Shown: positions 34,635-44,475 of the stretch, one piece after another
Numbering within the stretch: the first letter of the stretch is position 1
Layout of the letters: each line of letters opens with the position of its first letter
NCBI GenBank assembly: GCA_038093515.1
Contig: JBBPSI010000086.1
Span: forward strand, 35,841-99,840
Source of the DNA: Butyriboletus loyo
Taxonomy: Eukaryota; Basidiomycota; Agaricomycetes; Boletales; Boletaceae
Length of the DNA stretch: 64,000 bases
Reading direction: 5' to 3'
The notes under the pieces: model-generated
Seen by the model: only the letters and a program-made list of their open reading frames with translations
Told to the model about the DNA's origin: nothing
Database searches by the model: none
Position numbers and translations under genes: made by a program

Positions 34635-35340
34635 TGTTGAACATACTGTATATTAGTATCATATAATATACTGATTACATAACATGTGTAGACAGTCCAT
34701 ATGTGTACTTTGAACTCAGCTTATCTGAGTTCTAATCAATCTTGTTTTCAAACTACAATCTATGACAGCAAGTGTTACGATTCATTCATTTCTTTTCTTT
34801 TCTACTTAAGCATATCTCATGATAGCTTATCCCTTAGCCAACTCAACTCGGAATATCTTTCTTTCCCTTCATAGATAGCAAGATCCAACCCTTGATCTAT
34901 TGCTTCTCTTTAAGGTAGTCCTATGGAATATTCCATAACCTTCTATCGTACAACTTCCCTTCGCCCAATGGCAATTCTCCTCCATATCATATAATAGCCA
35001 TCTTTCCTTTTCTATCCTTGGTCCATGCACATTCTCTTGTACTATAATATGATGAGATCTAGCTACATTGTACTCTAAGCTAGATCTACTTGGAATCACA
35101 ATCAATATCCTCATCCTCTTGTCTCTAGTAGCAAGTCATCTTCCTTCAATCAGAACACCAGATAAATCCTTTATCTTGAAGGTTAGACTTAACATCTAGA
35201 AGAACTCTTGAGTCCCAGAACTACATCCAAGTCTATGCTTGTACTTACCCAGTCCAAGTGTAACAGCAAGCCTCTATGACCAACCAAGTGAGCACCTTTG
35301 GTACACCCTCATATGCACCCTTTCTACAATGTTGCATGAA
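34635..35340 (+). mobile_element. LTR-F fragment interrupted by LTR-D
   Basis: Plus-sense LTR-F from TGTTGAACATACTG to about 34772, continuing 35267-35340 (CCAAGTGAGCACCTTTGGTA). Confidence 0.6.
34773..35266 (+). mobile_element. Solo LTR-D in LTR-F
   Basis: 494 bp, TGTTACG...GTAACA, exact duplication GCAAG (34768-34772; 35267-35271). Confidence 0.82.
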
Positions 35341-35423
35341 TACTGATACACCACCCTATTGAGTGTGCATCCAAAACATACTGCACAAATAAAATGAGCA
35401 AATAAAATGAGTACACGAACAAG

Positions 35424-35903
35424 TGTTATAATACCATATTATTTCCATGCTTTCAGACTTCTCCTTTCACTTTCAAAGATCACATGACTCAGTACACATG
35501 ATCATGGGATTAAACATGTGATCAGAATCTAGACAGAGCCTATGATGTAATGGTCCAGACCAGCCCATGACATCATCAGTCTAGACTATAACATCATACC
35601 TCATGTATTTAATCTCTGTTTACTTCTCTTCTTTTTGATTGCTGTTGGCTTCTTAGTCTAACCATGTATAGTAATTTATCACATGTACAACTAGGTCTGT
35701 GTGTCATCTTGTACAATATATAAAGGCTTGTGGTTTGGGCTAAGATCTCTTAGCTTTAACCACTTGTCTTGATTGCTGAAAACAGTTGAGGTACTAAGGT
35801 CTTAGCTCTATCTCCATTATCTTGTCAGTGCTTTGTGTAGCACTGCAACTGTAGTGAACTGCTTGTGAAACATTCTGCTTGGATTACTCCTGTGGTCGTA
35901 ACA
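35424..35903 (+). mobile_element. LTR-C copy, old
   Basis: 480 bp, TGTTATAATA...GTAACA. Flanking five bases do not match (ACAAG/CTTGG), so one side was rearranged. CpG-poor: the CACGTG sites have become CACATG. Confidence 0.7.
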
Positions 35904-36083
35904 CTTGGTTAAAGCTGCATATAGATACACACCTGGTTTCCAGGGAAGGGATAGACTGCAGTACACCTCCACTTGACAGGGTAGTTGACTCCCTTACCAA
36001 GCTTTTTGTCACCCAGAGATAGGGCTAGTCCAGGCTATTCACCCATTTTCATTTTCATTTCCCCTGCACCTTTAGGGGAGTGC

Positions 36084-36604
36084 TGTTGCGAAGGCAACAC
36101 GCAGTCGAATGCTAGCACGAATACCCAGCCACAGGCGGTCCAACAACAGTTGCTGCACTACACAAAGCACAGGCAAGATATGATCAAGAAGCTTCAACTT
36201 AATCCTCAACTGTTGCCAGCAAATAGACAAGTGGTTAAAACTAGGGAATCCTAGTCTAACCACGAGCCTTTATATATTGTACAGGGATGCACACAGACCA
36301 TGCTGTGCGTGAGATAAATTACTATACATGGCTAGACTAAAGAAGAGAAGCGCAATGGTGATTAACCACATGAGGCGCGGGGATCAGAAAGAAGAGAAGT
36401 AAATGGAGATTAAATACATGTGTTGTGACGTCATAGAGTCTAGGCCTGGTCTAGGCCATGACATCATATGCTTAGTCAGCATGAGATCACATGTAAGTTC
36501 CCACGATCACATGCACTATGTCACGTGACCTTTGAAAGTGAAAGTTGAAGCAAAACAACTAAGTCCATGATGAAAGTGTGCAAGTAAATGTTATGATTAC
36601 AACA
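36084..36604 (-). mobile_element. Solo LTR-C
   Basis: 521 bp, TGTTGCGAAGG...ATTACAACA, duplication AGTGC (36079-36083; 36605-36609). Confidence 0.82.
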
Positions 36605-37277
36605 AGTGCCTCAGAAGCACAGTCTTCGAATTGCTAGTCAGAACTTCTATCTCCTCCCTTTGGAGTGACAGTCCATGTCAGGGTCATGCCTGATTTGTGA
36701 AGTGCAATGTAGGGTCCCCCAAAACCTTGTGGCTGAGCATATATATATATTTTTAGTCCCTGTTGTAACACAGGAGGTAGAGCATCATTAAACAGTCATA
36801 ATCATTTGTTACATAGTAGTAAAAAAGTATTTACTCATTATGGTTCATTACCAAACCAAACTTCAAAGGAGATACTACCTCTGATTGAAGAAATACTTCT
36901 TTCATCCTACTTGCTGTAGACTTTCCCAGAGTTCCTTTGGAAGATAGGTGACAGTAAGGATCTTTGCAGTTTGTAGTTAGTTTACTAGAAATTGCCAAAG
37001 AAAAATTCAAATGAACTACCTTGGTCTCTTTATCTTTACTACCATTGCTGCCTACATCATCCTTATCGCAATCCTCTACTTCGCTCTCAAAGTTTTCACT
37101 GCTATCATTGGGAAACAAACAAACCCATACATGATCACCCTTTCATTCAACAAATACAAATTCACCACTAAACTCTCATTTCCCACCATCCAACATCCAC
37201 AAGGAGACAGAGATCTTTCCAAACACAATTGGGATCAGCAGACTTGGAATTAGGTCAAACTGAGTTCCAAAACATCA
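36605..37277. other. Unassigned repeat-like sequence upstream of a gag relic
   Basis: About 670 bp, A/T-rich, with a TATATATATA run near 36740 and no supported gene. Possibly the 5' leader or LTR of the element whose gag follows. An open frame at 37011-37253 with a hydrophobic start shows no family resemblance. Confidence 0.35.
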
Positions 37278-37775
37278 TTGGACAATTTTCCTCAAGAGGA
37301 CAAAAGGATGTCAGGAGGACCTTTGGGATCTGCCATGGTTGGCTATGACAATCAGCCTTTGCACAACCTCCTTGCACAATGGCTAAACAAGGAAAAAGAG
37401 GAAAATGTTTTGAAAAAGAGTGCTGATCCAGGAGAATGGGATGGTGATAGGTTGAAGTTCCATTACTGGTGGGCTTCACTTAAAGTTTTGGTGTCAGTCC
37501 AAAAGTGGAAGACTGACAAAGTCCGAACTGTCACAGTTCTTAGCTGCATAAAGGGACATGGAAAGAATTTCACCCAACTGGCATTAGAAGAGTTTGTGGA
37601 TGACAAGAAAGAATTACTAGATCCAAAAGATGCATCACTAGGCTGCAAGGATGATGCTGCTTGGCCCATCTGGAAGGATCTCCAGAAAAAAACATGCAAT
37701 CATTTCCAGATCGACATTCTCACACACAATAGCTGTTACAGTAGTGGTATACTTTTTCCATCCACTACCACTCGG

Positions 37776-38203
37776 TGTTACGGTAGTGGTATACTTTTTC
37801 TCTCCATTACCGTTGGGACTACTTCACTCGCCTAGCCTTTTGCTAGTGCCCGTTGAGCGGTACGAACCGCTCTAGCTTATGTCATCACTTCTCGCGCACG
37901 GACGCGCTTTCTCTCATACTCCGGAATCTTCTAGAGTATTCCTTCCGTATATGTAACTTCCCTTCTCGCGACTCGATTAGGGACATGGTCTGTGCGCAGA
38001 CCTCAGTAGTATAAAGGCTCTGCCTTTCCACCATGTACATTATCTAGTTCTACGCAGTAACCTGCTAGCAATTAGTTTCACTCCAGACTCTTAGTGTGCG
38101 CACTAAGACATAGTCTGAGACCCAGCTCAGAAACGTTTTAAGAGTCTTGAGGCCACTCCAGAGTGCCTCCTCGCTGTTCTAGTTGTTAGCGCCCAGCGTA
38201 ACA
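37776..38203 (+). repeat. 5' LTR of the complete LTR-B element
   Basis: 428 bp, TGTTACGG...GTAACA. Promoter module: GGTCTGTGCGCA at 37987-37998, TATAAA at 38010-38015. Confidence 0.92.
38010..38051 (+). promoter_or_regulatory. LTR-B core promoter and expected transcript start
   Basis: TATAAA at 38010; ATCTAGTTCT at 38042-38051 lies 32 bp downstream, at the distance expected for the transcription start, and is the exact complement of the primer site at 38206-38215. Confidence 0.6.
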
Positions 38204-38205
38204 AA

Positions 38206-38215
38206 AGAACTAGAT
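38206..38215 (+). promoter_or_regulatory. Candidate self-priming primer-binding site
   Basis: AGAACTAGAT, two bases after the 5' LTR, complementary over 10 bases to the expected 5' end of the element's own RNA. This is the Tf1-type self-priming arrangement; the tRNA-type TGG is absent. Confidence 0.65.
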
Positions 38216-38603
38216 CTTCCTCTCGCTTCTGCTCTTCAGCAGTAAAGCCGCCCCACCCTCGCCCAACATTTCCATCCAACGTCCCAGACGCGTCGGTCGT
38301 TCTTTCCGCGTTCCCTCTCCCGAACCGGAACCCATCGTCGTCGACAACCCGTCGCCACCACACACTCCCGCCCCGCCAAACCCTGAACCCCAGTTTTCCC
38401 CTCTGCCCCAGCTAGACCCCGAACCCTCATATCAACCCGAGGACCAGGGTCAAGGGCAGGAAGACGAACCGGCACCTAGCGACGACGGTTACAGCGACGA
38501 CTGGCTAGACAGAACCCCACACGTCTCCCCACACCCTTCCCGCTCTCCCTCTCCACCGTATTTTCCACCCGCAGACTCCTCTGACGACGAAGACAACGAC
38601 GAG

Positions 38604-39599
38604 ATGTCCGACAAAGGAAAGATCGTCCCCAAGGACTTCTCTGGTCTCAACGAGGATGCTTCACGATGGCTCCTCGCCATGCGCACATACTTCGCCGCCA
38701 ACCAAAATGCGTTCCCCGACGACGAGTCCAAAATCAATGCCCTCCTCATGAAAATGAGCGAAGGGAAAGGCAAGACATTTTCCGAAGGCTGGATGGGCCT
38801 TCTCCTTGACGGAACCCCTACGCCACGACAAAGGGAGTTCACCACTGTCTGTGAAGACTTTCACAGGGTCTTCCATCCCTTCGACGTCGGAGAAAGCGCT
38901 CGCATCGACCTCGGAAACTTGAACCAAAACCGAGCCAACAAGAAGGACGGTTACGACACATACGTCACGGAGTTCCAGCTCCTCGCCGCCAAGTCTGGAA
39001 TCATAGATGAGAAAGCGCTCATCGAGTGGTTCATCCGCGGTCTCGACCCCCGCCTCGCCGAATCCGTTCTCTCTTGTGAGAAACCACCTACTACGCTTGC
39101 CGGATGGGCTGAGAAAACATCCGCCTTCCACGCGCAACACAAGCGCATTGACGACCTCCGCGCAGGGAAGCGCTACATTCCCACCTTCTCCTCCTCCTCG
39201 AAACCCTCGTCCAACAGACGGGACCCCAATGCCATGGACGTTGACGCCGTCCGACTTACTCCCGTACAACGTGCGGAGTACATGAAGCAGAACAAGTGCT
39301 TCATCTGCCACCAAGTCGGCTGCCGTTCAACCAACCACCCCCGCCCCCCACGCAACGGACAGAACTCCCGAGGACCACCCCCTCGTCCCCCTCGCAACCC
39401 TCAGCGCGCACGCGCCGCCGTCGTCACGCAACCCGAGTCAAAGCCCTCCCCACTCGTCGACTACTTGTCCGAGTTGAAAGGTCGAGGCACCCAACAAGAA
39501 GATGTCCTGAACGTGCTTAAGGCATGTTTCAATGAGGACGAAGAAAAGCTGCCCGTCGCAGCAACCAAGGTGGCCGAAGAATGGCCAAAGGATTTTTAG
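38604..39599 (+). CDS. Gag of the complete LTR-B chromovirus
   Basis: 331-residue structural protein that would form the virus-like particle. Starts MSDKGKIVPKDFSGL; capsid-like core with WLLAMRTYFAANQN, FSEGWMGLLL, FHPFDVGESARIDLG and YVTEFQLLAAKSGI; then a proline/arginine-rich region with a single knuckle-like CFICHQVGCRSTNH (C-x2-C-x4-C-x4-H, an altered order compared with C-x2-C-x4-H-x4-C). Its TAG stop (39597-39599) overlaps the start of pol by 19 bases. The frame is also open without ATG for about 390 bp upstream, encoding a Pro/Asp/Glu-rich stretch. Confidence 0.9.
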   Translation: MSDKGKIVPKDFSGLNEDASRWLLAMRTYFAANQNAFPDDESKINALLMKMSEGKGKTFSEGWMGLLLDGTPTPRQREFTTVCEDFHRVFHPFDVGESARIDLGNLNQNRANKKDGYDTYVTEFQLLAAKSGIIDEKALIEWFIRGLDPRLAESVLSCEKPPTTLAGWAEKTSAFHAQHKRIDDLRAGKRYIPTFSSSSKPSSNRRDPNAMDVDAVRLTPVQRAEYMKQNKCFICHQVGCRSTNHPRPPRNGQNSRGPPPRPPRNPQRARAAVVTQPESKPSPLVDYLSELKGRGTQQEDVLNVLKACFNEDEEKLPVAATKVAEEWPKDF

Positions 39600-42500
39600 A
39601 AAGGAGGGAAGTTTCGACGTCTTCGCCTCCTCTTGTAATCGCCCCTGTAGTTATATCAAACCCCAATGCACAATCAATTCGAGTTCCCGTCTCTTTATTC
39701 GTGCACGAAGGGGGTCAAATCGTCGACACATTCGCCCTGGTGGACAGCGGCGCAAGCGGATGCTTCATAGATCGCGATCTAGTGAAGCGAAAGAAATTGC
39801 CAATGGAACGGCTACCCAAACCACTCAGTGCCCAGAACGTGGACGGGTCAAACAATCAAGGAGGAGTTATTCGACACAAGGTCACCCTCTCCATCAGAGT
39901 TGGAGAAACCGAGGAGGAACGGAGTTTCCTAGTCCTCAACATAGGAAAAGAAAACATGATCTTGGGATTGCCGTGGCTACGAGAGGCCAACCCGGTAATA
40001 GATTGGGCCACTGGCCACATCGATCTCCCCGATCAAATCAAGAAGCCCCGACACGACTCCCCTCGGGCAATCGCTCAACGGTACCTGGTACGGTACCTTG
40101 ACTTGGACCCAGACTCCAAGATCGCCAAGCTCTGGAAGAAGCGAGTAGACGCTTCAGCACGGGACGCCTACCCTATCAGAAAGGCAACCATCGCGACTGA
40201 GATCGCCGCCCAAGCCATCAAGGAGAAAGCAGTTCTCCCTACCCCGTTCGCTGCCTTCGCGGACGTTTTTGACAAGAAGAACACCGAGGAACTTCCCCCG
40301 TCCCGATCCTTCGACCACGCTATCGACCTCGACAAAGACTTCGTTCCGAAAGTCGCTAAGGTCTATCCCTTGAACCCGAAGGAATCGGAAGCCTGCAAGG
40401 CCTTCGTCGAGGAACACCTCAAGTCAGGAAAGATCACGCCCTCCAAGTCCCCTCAAGCAGCCCCATTCTTCTTTGTTTCTAAGAAGGATGGCTCGCTACG
40501 ACCCTGCCAGGACTACCGGTACCTGAACTCCCACACTGTCAAAAATGCCTACCCTCTCCCCCTCATCTCCGATCTCGTCGACCGTCTCAAAGGGTCCAAA
40601 ATCTTCACGAAAATGGACATTCGCTGGGGATACAATAATGTCCTCATCAAGCCGAACGATCGCTGGAAGGCAGCCTTCATCACTCCCCAAGGGTTGTTCG
40701 AACCCACTGTGATGTTCTTCGGCCTTTGCAACTCTCCAGCGACCTTCCAGGCCTTGATGGACCATATTTTCGGCGACCTCATGGCGGAGGGATGGCTGAT
40801 CATTTATATGGACGATCTCTTGATCCATTCCGCCACTCCTGCTGAACACGAAGCGCGAACGATCCGTGTCTTGGAACGACTTCGCGAACATAAACTGTTC
40901 CTCAAACTGGAGAAGTGCTCGTTCGACGCCGAAGAAGTGGAGTACCTCGGAATGATGGTCCGAGAAGGGCAGGTCAAGATGGACCCGACCAAGTTGAAAG
41001 CCATTCGCGAATGGAACCCTCCCACCTCGGTGAAAGCTGTCAGGTCTTTCATCGGGTTTTGTAACTTCTACCGGAGGTTTATACAAGACTTCTCCCACAT
41101 TGCGAAGCCACTACACGACCTGACCAAGAAGAATTCCCCCTGGGCCTGGACCCCGGCTTGTGAACAGGCGTTCCAAGCAATCAAGCAGTCGTTCTTACGA
41201 CAACCCGTCCTCTCCATGCCCGACGTCACCAAACCATTCGCCGTCATGACGGACGCCTCCCTTACTGCCACGGGGGCAGTTCTTATGCAAAAAGACGTCA
41301 ACGGCGACCTCCACCCCTGCGCATACCTCTCGAAGACGCTCTCCCCGGCAGAGCGCAATTACGACATCTACGACCGCGAGCTGCTCGCAGTTATTCACGC
41401 GTTAGAAGAATGGCGACACTACCTGCGAGGTACTGGTCACCAGGTTGAGATTCTTACCGACCATAAGAACCTCACGTACTTTCGACAACCCAATAAGTTG
41501 TCTCGCCGACAAGCACGTTGGCTCATGTTCCTGCAGGATTTCGACCTGCATTTCCACCACATCCCGGGTACCCAGATGGGCCCTGCCGATGCCCTATCCC
41601 GCCGCGACGACGTCGACACTTCCGCCGACAACCAGGAAGTAACCCTTCTCCCCGAGAACCTCTTCGCTCGTAAAATCGACGTCGCCCTTGCAGAAAAGAT
41701 CGCTGCCTCCACCCCCAGCGACCCCATGATTAAAAGGTGCATGCAGGCTCTTTATGAGGATTCGCCTCTCTTCCCCAAGATGAATGCGGGCGATTGGGAC
41801 TTCGACGGGAAAGAATTGTACTTCCGCAAGAAGCGGTATATTCCAGAGGCCGCGCGAGTCGACCTCATCCGATCCTTGCACGAGAGTCCTGCTGGTGGTC
41901 ACGGTGGTATCTTCCGCACCCAGAATATGGTGCAACGTGATTATTGGTGGCCTGGTATGGCTAACTTGGTCCGCCGTTTCGTCTCGGGCTGCGCCGTATG
42001 TCAGGCGCATAAGGTTAATACTCACCCCACCGTGCCCCCTCTCACCCCTCTGGCCAGCGTGGCCTCTCGCCCTTTTGAACAGGTCTCGGTCGACCTCATC
42101 ACCGGTCTTCCTCCCTCTTTGGGTTATGATTCAGTCATGGTCGTGGTAGACCATGGGCTTACGAAGGGGGTAATTTATTCCCCTTGCAACAAAGACATCG
42201 ACGCGGCAGGAGTTGCCAAGCTGTTTTTCAAAACCGTCTTCCTTCGATTCGGCCTACACTCCCGCTGCATCTCCGACAGAGGTCCACAGTTCGCATCCGC
42301 CTTCGCTAGAGAACTCGCAAGGCTCCTGGACTACGACCTCGCCCTCTCCTCCGCGTATCACCCACAGACCGACGGAGAAACCGAACGAGTCAACCAGGAA
42401 TTGGAAACGTACCTCCGGATCTTCTGTGATGGCCACCCGGAACGATGGGCCGAACTCCTTCCCATGGCCGAATTCTCCCACAACTCCATGACTCACTCGT

Positions 42501-43141
42501 CGACAAACGTGACCCCGTTCTCCCTGATGGTCGGGTATGAACCGAGGTCTTATCCTCCAATCGGAAAGACTTTCCTCCCCGCCCTCGAGTCTAGACTCTC
42601 GGAGCTCACGGGAGCCCGAACGGAAGCTTTAGAAGCCCACGAGAAGGCACGACGGTTGATGAAGGAACGGATCCAGTCCAAGTTCCGTCCGTGGAAGACT
42701 GGCGATAAGGTTTGGTTGGAAGGGCGCAACCTTCGACTCAGGTACCCGTCGAAGAAGCTCGCCCCTAGACGGGAAGGACCGTTCGAAATCGCACAGGTTA
42801 TCTCCCCTGTGGCGTACAAACTCCGATTGCCGCCGACCTGGAAGATCCACGATGTCTTCCACGCGTCCCTCCTGACCCCTTATCGTGAAACAGCCGAACA
42901 CGGACCCAATTTTACAAATCCCCCTCCGGAAGAAATAGACGGAGATGAAGAGTACGAGATCGATCGGATCTTGTCCCATCGCGGCTCGAAGGGACGCCGT
43001 CAATTCCTTGTGTCCTGGAAAGGATATTCCGCAGCAGAGAACACCTGGGAACCAAACGGGAACCTGGTCCATGCGCAGGCCTTGCTCAAGGCTTATAAAC
43101 TGCGCCACCCCAAGGACTTTCCCTCCCCATCTTCGCAGTAA
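39581..43141 (+). CDS. Pol polyprotein of the complete LTR-B chromovirus
   Basis: 1,186-residue open frame in the -1 frame relative to gag. Domains with rough residues: aspartic protease ALVDSGASGCF (about 52-62); reverse transcriptase with KMDIRWGYNNV and YMDDLLIHS (about 408-416); RNase H MTDASLTATGAVL (about 551-563) and YDRELLAV; integrase zinc region HESPAGGHGG ... CAVCQAHK (about 766-812), core residues in DLITGLPP, SDRGPQF and DGETERVNQE (about 838, 897, 930); C-terminal chromodomain EYEIDRILSHRG ... VSWKGYSAAENTWEP (about 1123-1165), expected to guide integration to modified histones. All catalytic motifs look intact. Expression is either by slippage on TTTTTAG at the gag stop or by re-initiation at ATG 39581. 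Confidence 0.95.
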   Translation: MAKGFLERREVSTSSPPLVIAPVVISNPNAQSIRVPVSLFVHEGGQIVDTFALVDSGASGCFIDRDLVKRKKLPMERLPKPLSAQNVDGSNNQGGVIRHKVTLSIRVGETEEERSFLVLNIGKENMILGLPWLREANPVIDWATGHIDLPDQIKKPRHDSPRAIAQRYLVRYLDLDPDSKIAKLWKKRVDASARDAYPIRKATIATEIAAQAIKEKAVLPTPFAAFADVFDKKNTEELPPSRSFDHAIDLDKDFVPKVAKVYPLNPKESEACKAFVEEHLKSGKITPSKSPQAAPFFFVSKKDGSLRPCQDYRYLNSHTVKNAYPLPLISDLVDRLKGSKIFTKMDIRWGYNNVLIKPNDRWKAAFITPQGLFEPTVMFFGLCNSPATFQALMDHIFGDLMAEGWLIIYMDDLLIHSATPAEHEARTIRVLERLREHKLFLKLEKCSFDAEEVEYLGMMVREGQVKMDPTKLKAIREWNPPTSVKAVRSFIGFCNFYRRFIQDFSHIAKPLHDLTKKNSPWAWTPACEQAFQAIKQSFLRQPVLSMPDVTKPFAVMTDASLTATGAVLMQKDVNGDLHPCAYLSKTLSPAERNYDIYDRELLAVIHALEEWRHYLRGTGHQVEILTDHKNLTYFRQPNKLSRRQARWLMFLQDFDLHFHHIPGTQMGPADALSRRDDVDTSADNQEVTLLPENLFARKIDVALAEKIAASTPSDPMIKRCMQALYEDSPLFPKMNAGDWDFDGKELYFRKKRYIPEAARVDLIRSLHESPAGGHGGIFRTQNMVQRDYWWPGMANLVRRFVSGCAVCQAHKVNTHPTVPPLTPLASVASRPFEQVSVDLITGLPPSLGYDSVMVVVDHGLTKGVIYSPCNKDIDAAGVAKLFFKTVFLRFGLHSRCISDRGPQFASAFARELARLLDYDLALSSAYHPQTDGETERVNQELETYLRIFCDGHPERWAELLPMAEFSHNSMTHSSTNVTPFSLMVGYEPRSYPPIGKTFLPALESRLSELTGARTEALEAHEKARRLMKERIQSKFRPWKTGDKVWLEGRNLRLRYPSKKLAPRREGPFEIAQVISPVAYKLRLPPTWKIHDVFHASLLTPYRETAEHGPNFTNPPPEEIDGDEEYEIDRILSHRGSKGRRQFLVSWKGYSAAENTWEPNGNLVHAQALLKAYKLRHPKDFPSPSSQ

Positions 43142-43152
43142 AACACTCGAAA

Positions 43153-44424
43153 ATGTCCATCTCCCCAGTCGAAAACAACGCTTCTTCTGCCGCCAATGAC
43201 AACAACGAAAACCTTCCCCTTCCGCCGCAACCCCCAGTCCGCTCTTCGCGCCTCCCAGTTTCCTCTCGCCGCGTACTGTACGCCGCAGTTTTAGAAAACC
43301 CCGTCGCCACCTACGCCTTGGAGCAGCGTATGGACTTCACCGGAGATTATGTCCTCCGCACACTCGCTTCTCTCTACCGCTCCTACGCCCTCGCTCGCAC
43401 CGTCCACACCCGTCTGTGCCCAGACAATCAACCCCCCGTCTATGCCGCCGCCCTTGAGTCCTCCTTGATGGAGGCTAGGGGCTACACCCTCGATATCCTC
43501 CACGCCGAAGGATTCGGTTACGTGGTCGATCAGCTCCTGCCAGGTATTCTGGCTCCAGTCCTTCGCCCCATTCTCATCGCGCTTGCTCCTAGGGAGCGGC
43601 AATTTTACCTTCACTCCGCCGACCGCATCGGCTACCTCCGTCCCATGGCTCGCGGCCCCAATCCAGTGCCTCGTCCTCCCCCGGCAAGATCTCCTTCGCC
43701 TGTACCTGTTCCAGCGCCACCCGCCCGAGAGTCTCCTGCAACCACGCTGGTAGCAGACTCGTCTCGTGAGACCACAGGGGAGTCCTTGGAGTCCTTTCGG
43801 ACCGACGTCGACGAGCCCCAGGTCGCTCGTCGACACTCCCCCTTACCGCCTCGTACAGTGCGTCGCCAACCTCGCCAGGCGTTACTCCAGGTCGGAGCAA
43901 TCCCTGGATCAGTCACCCTTACCGCCGCAGGACGAAGAATCGCCAATCGGGCCATCCGTTCCGTCACCCCCCAACCGTCCACTCGTCGAGGAACCCCCTC
44001 GATCCAGCTCATTCCCCGCGTCACTACCCCTGCCGTCGCAGCTGGTAGTTCTAATGACTCCTCCTACGGACCCCCGCCACCCTACCTCGCCAACCGGGGC
44101 ACTCGTGATTCCCCTATCATCGTCGACGACAGATCTCCTGACCCCAGCCCGGGCCTTACTCGACCTCGCCTCGTCCGCCCGCAACTCTGCTTCGAGTGCG
44201 GGACCGTCGGCCACTTCCGCAGAGACTGCCCCAACTACACCTGTCCGTTCTGTCACCGCATCGCCCCTGGTCATATACAGGAGTTTTGCCCAGAACGCGT
44301 CTGCGGCTTATGCGGCGCCATTGGCCATATCGTCGCCAACTGTACGTTCCGGGACGACGCGTGGGCGGAGTTACCTGCCGATGATCCTTATGACTACGAC
44401 TTCAACGAGGGAGCGTCTCAGTGA
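43153..44424 (+). CDS. Third ORF of the LTR-B element: zinc-knuckle protein of unknown role
   Basis: 423 codons, starting 11 bp after the pol stop and ending 51 bp before the 3' LTR, in the position of env in retroviruses. The N-terminal half is predicted mostly helical (SRRVLYAAVLENPVATYALE, EARGYTLDILHAEGFGYVVD, LPGILAPVLRPILIALAPRE); the middle is Pro/Arg/Ser-rich; the C-terminus has three cysteine knuckles: CFECGTVGHFRRDC, CPFCHRIAPGHIQEFC (longer spacing) and CGLCGAIGHIVANC, then an acidic tail. No signal peptide or membrane helix, so it is not an envelope protein. It resembles a second Gag-like nucleic-acid-binding protein. Decayed copies of the same ORF at 30890-31416 and 48880-51063 show that it is a constant part of this family. 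Confidence 0.85.
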   Translation: MSISPVENNASSAANDNNENLPLPPQPPVRSSRLPVSSRRVLYAAVLENPVATYALEQRMDFTGDYVLRTLASLYRSYALARTVHTRLCPDNQPPVYAAALESSLMEARGYTLDILHAEGFGYVVDQLLPGILAPVLRPILIALAPRERQFYLHSADRIGYLRPMARGPNPVPRPPPARSPSPVPVPAPPARESPATTLVADSSRETTGESLESFRTDVDEPQVARRHSPLPPRTVRRQPRQALLQVGAIPGSVTLTAAGRRIANRAIRSVTPQPSTRRGTPSIQLIPRVTTPAVAAGSSNDSSYGPPPPYLANRGTRDSPIIVDDRSPDPSPGLTRPRLVRPQLCFECGTVGHFRRDCPNYTCPFCHRIAPGHIQEFCPERVCGLCGAIGHIVANCTFRDDAWAELPADDPYDYDFNEGASQ

Positions 44425-44463
44425 GGGGAGTATTCAAGTTGTGGAGTCGGAGTCTCCACCATG

Positions 44464-44475
44464 GGAAGGGGGTAA
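44464..44475 (+). promoter_or_regulatory. Polypurine tract of the LTR-B element
   Basis: GGAAGGGGGTAA directly before the 3' LTR; primes plus-strand DNA synthesis. Confidence 0.75.

Noticed and set aside
37011..37253. 80-codon frame with a hydrophobic N-terminus, possible membrane peptide
   Set aside because: Lies in A/T-rich repeat-like DNA upstream of a gag relic, no relatives recognised and antisense to another equally long frame.
43291..44274. Several minus-strand and alternate plus-strand frames across the third ORF (for example 43766-44575)
   Set aside because: Explained by high GC and stop-poor composition; only the 43153 frame has knuckle motifs and is preserved in the relics.
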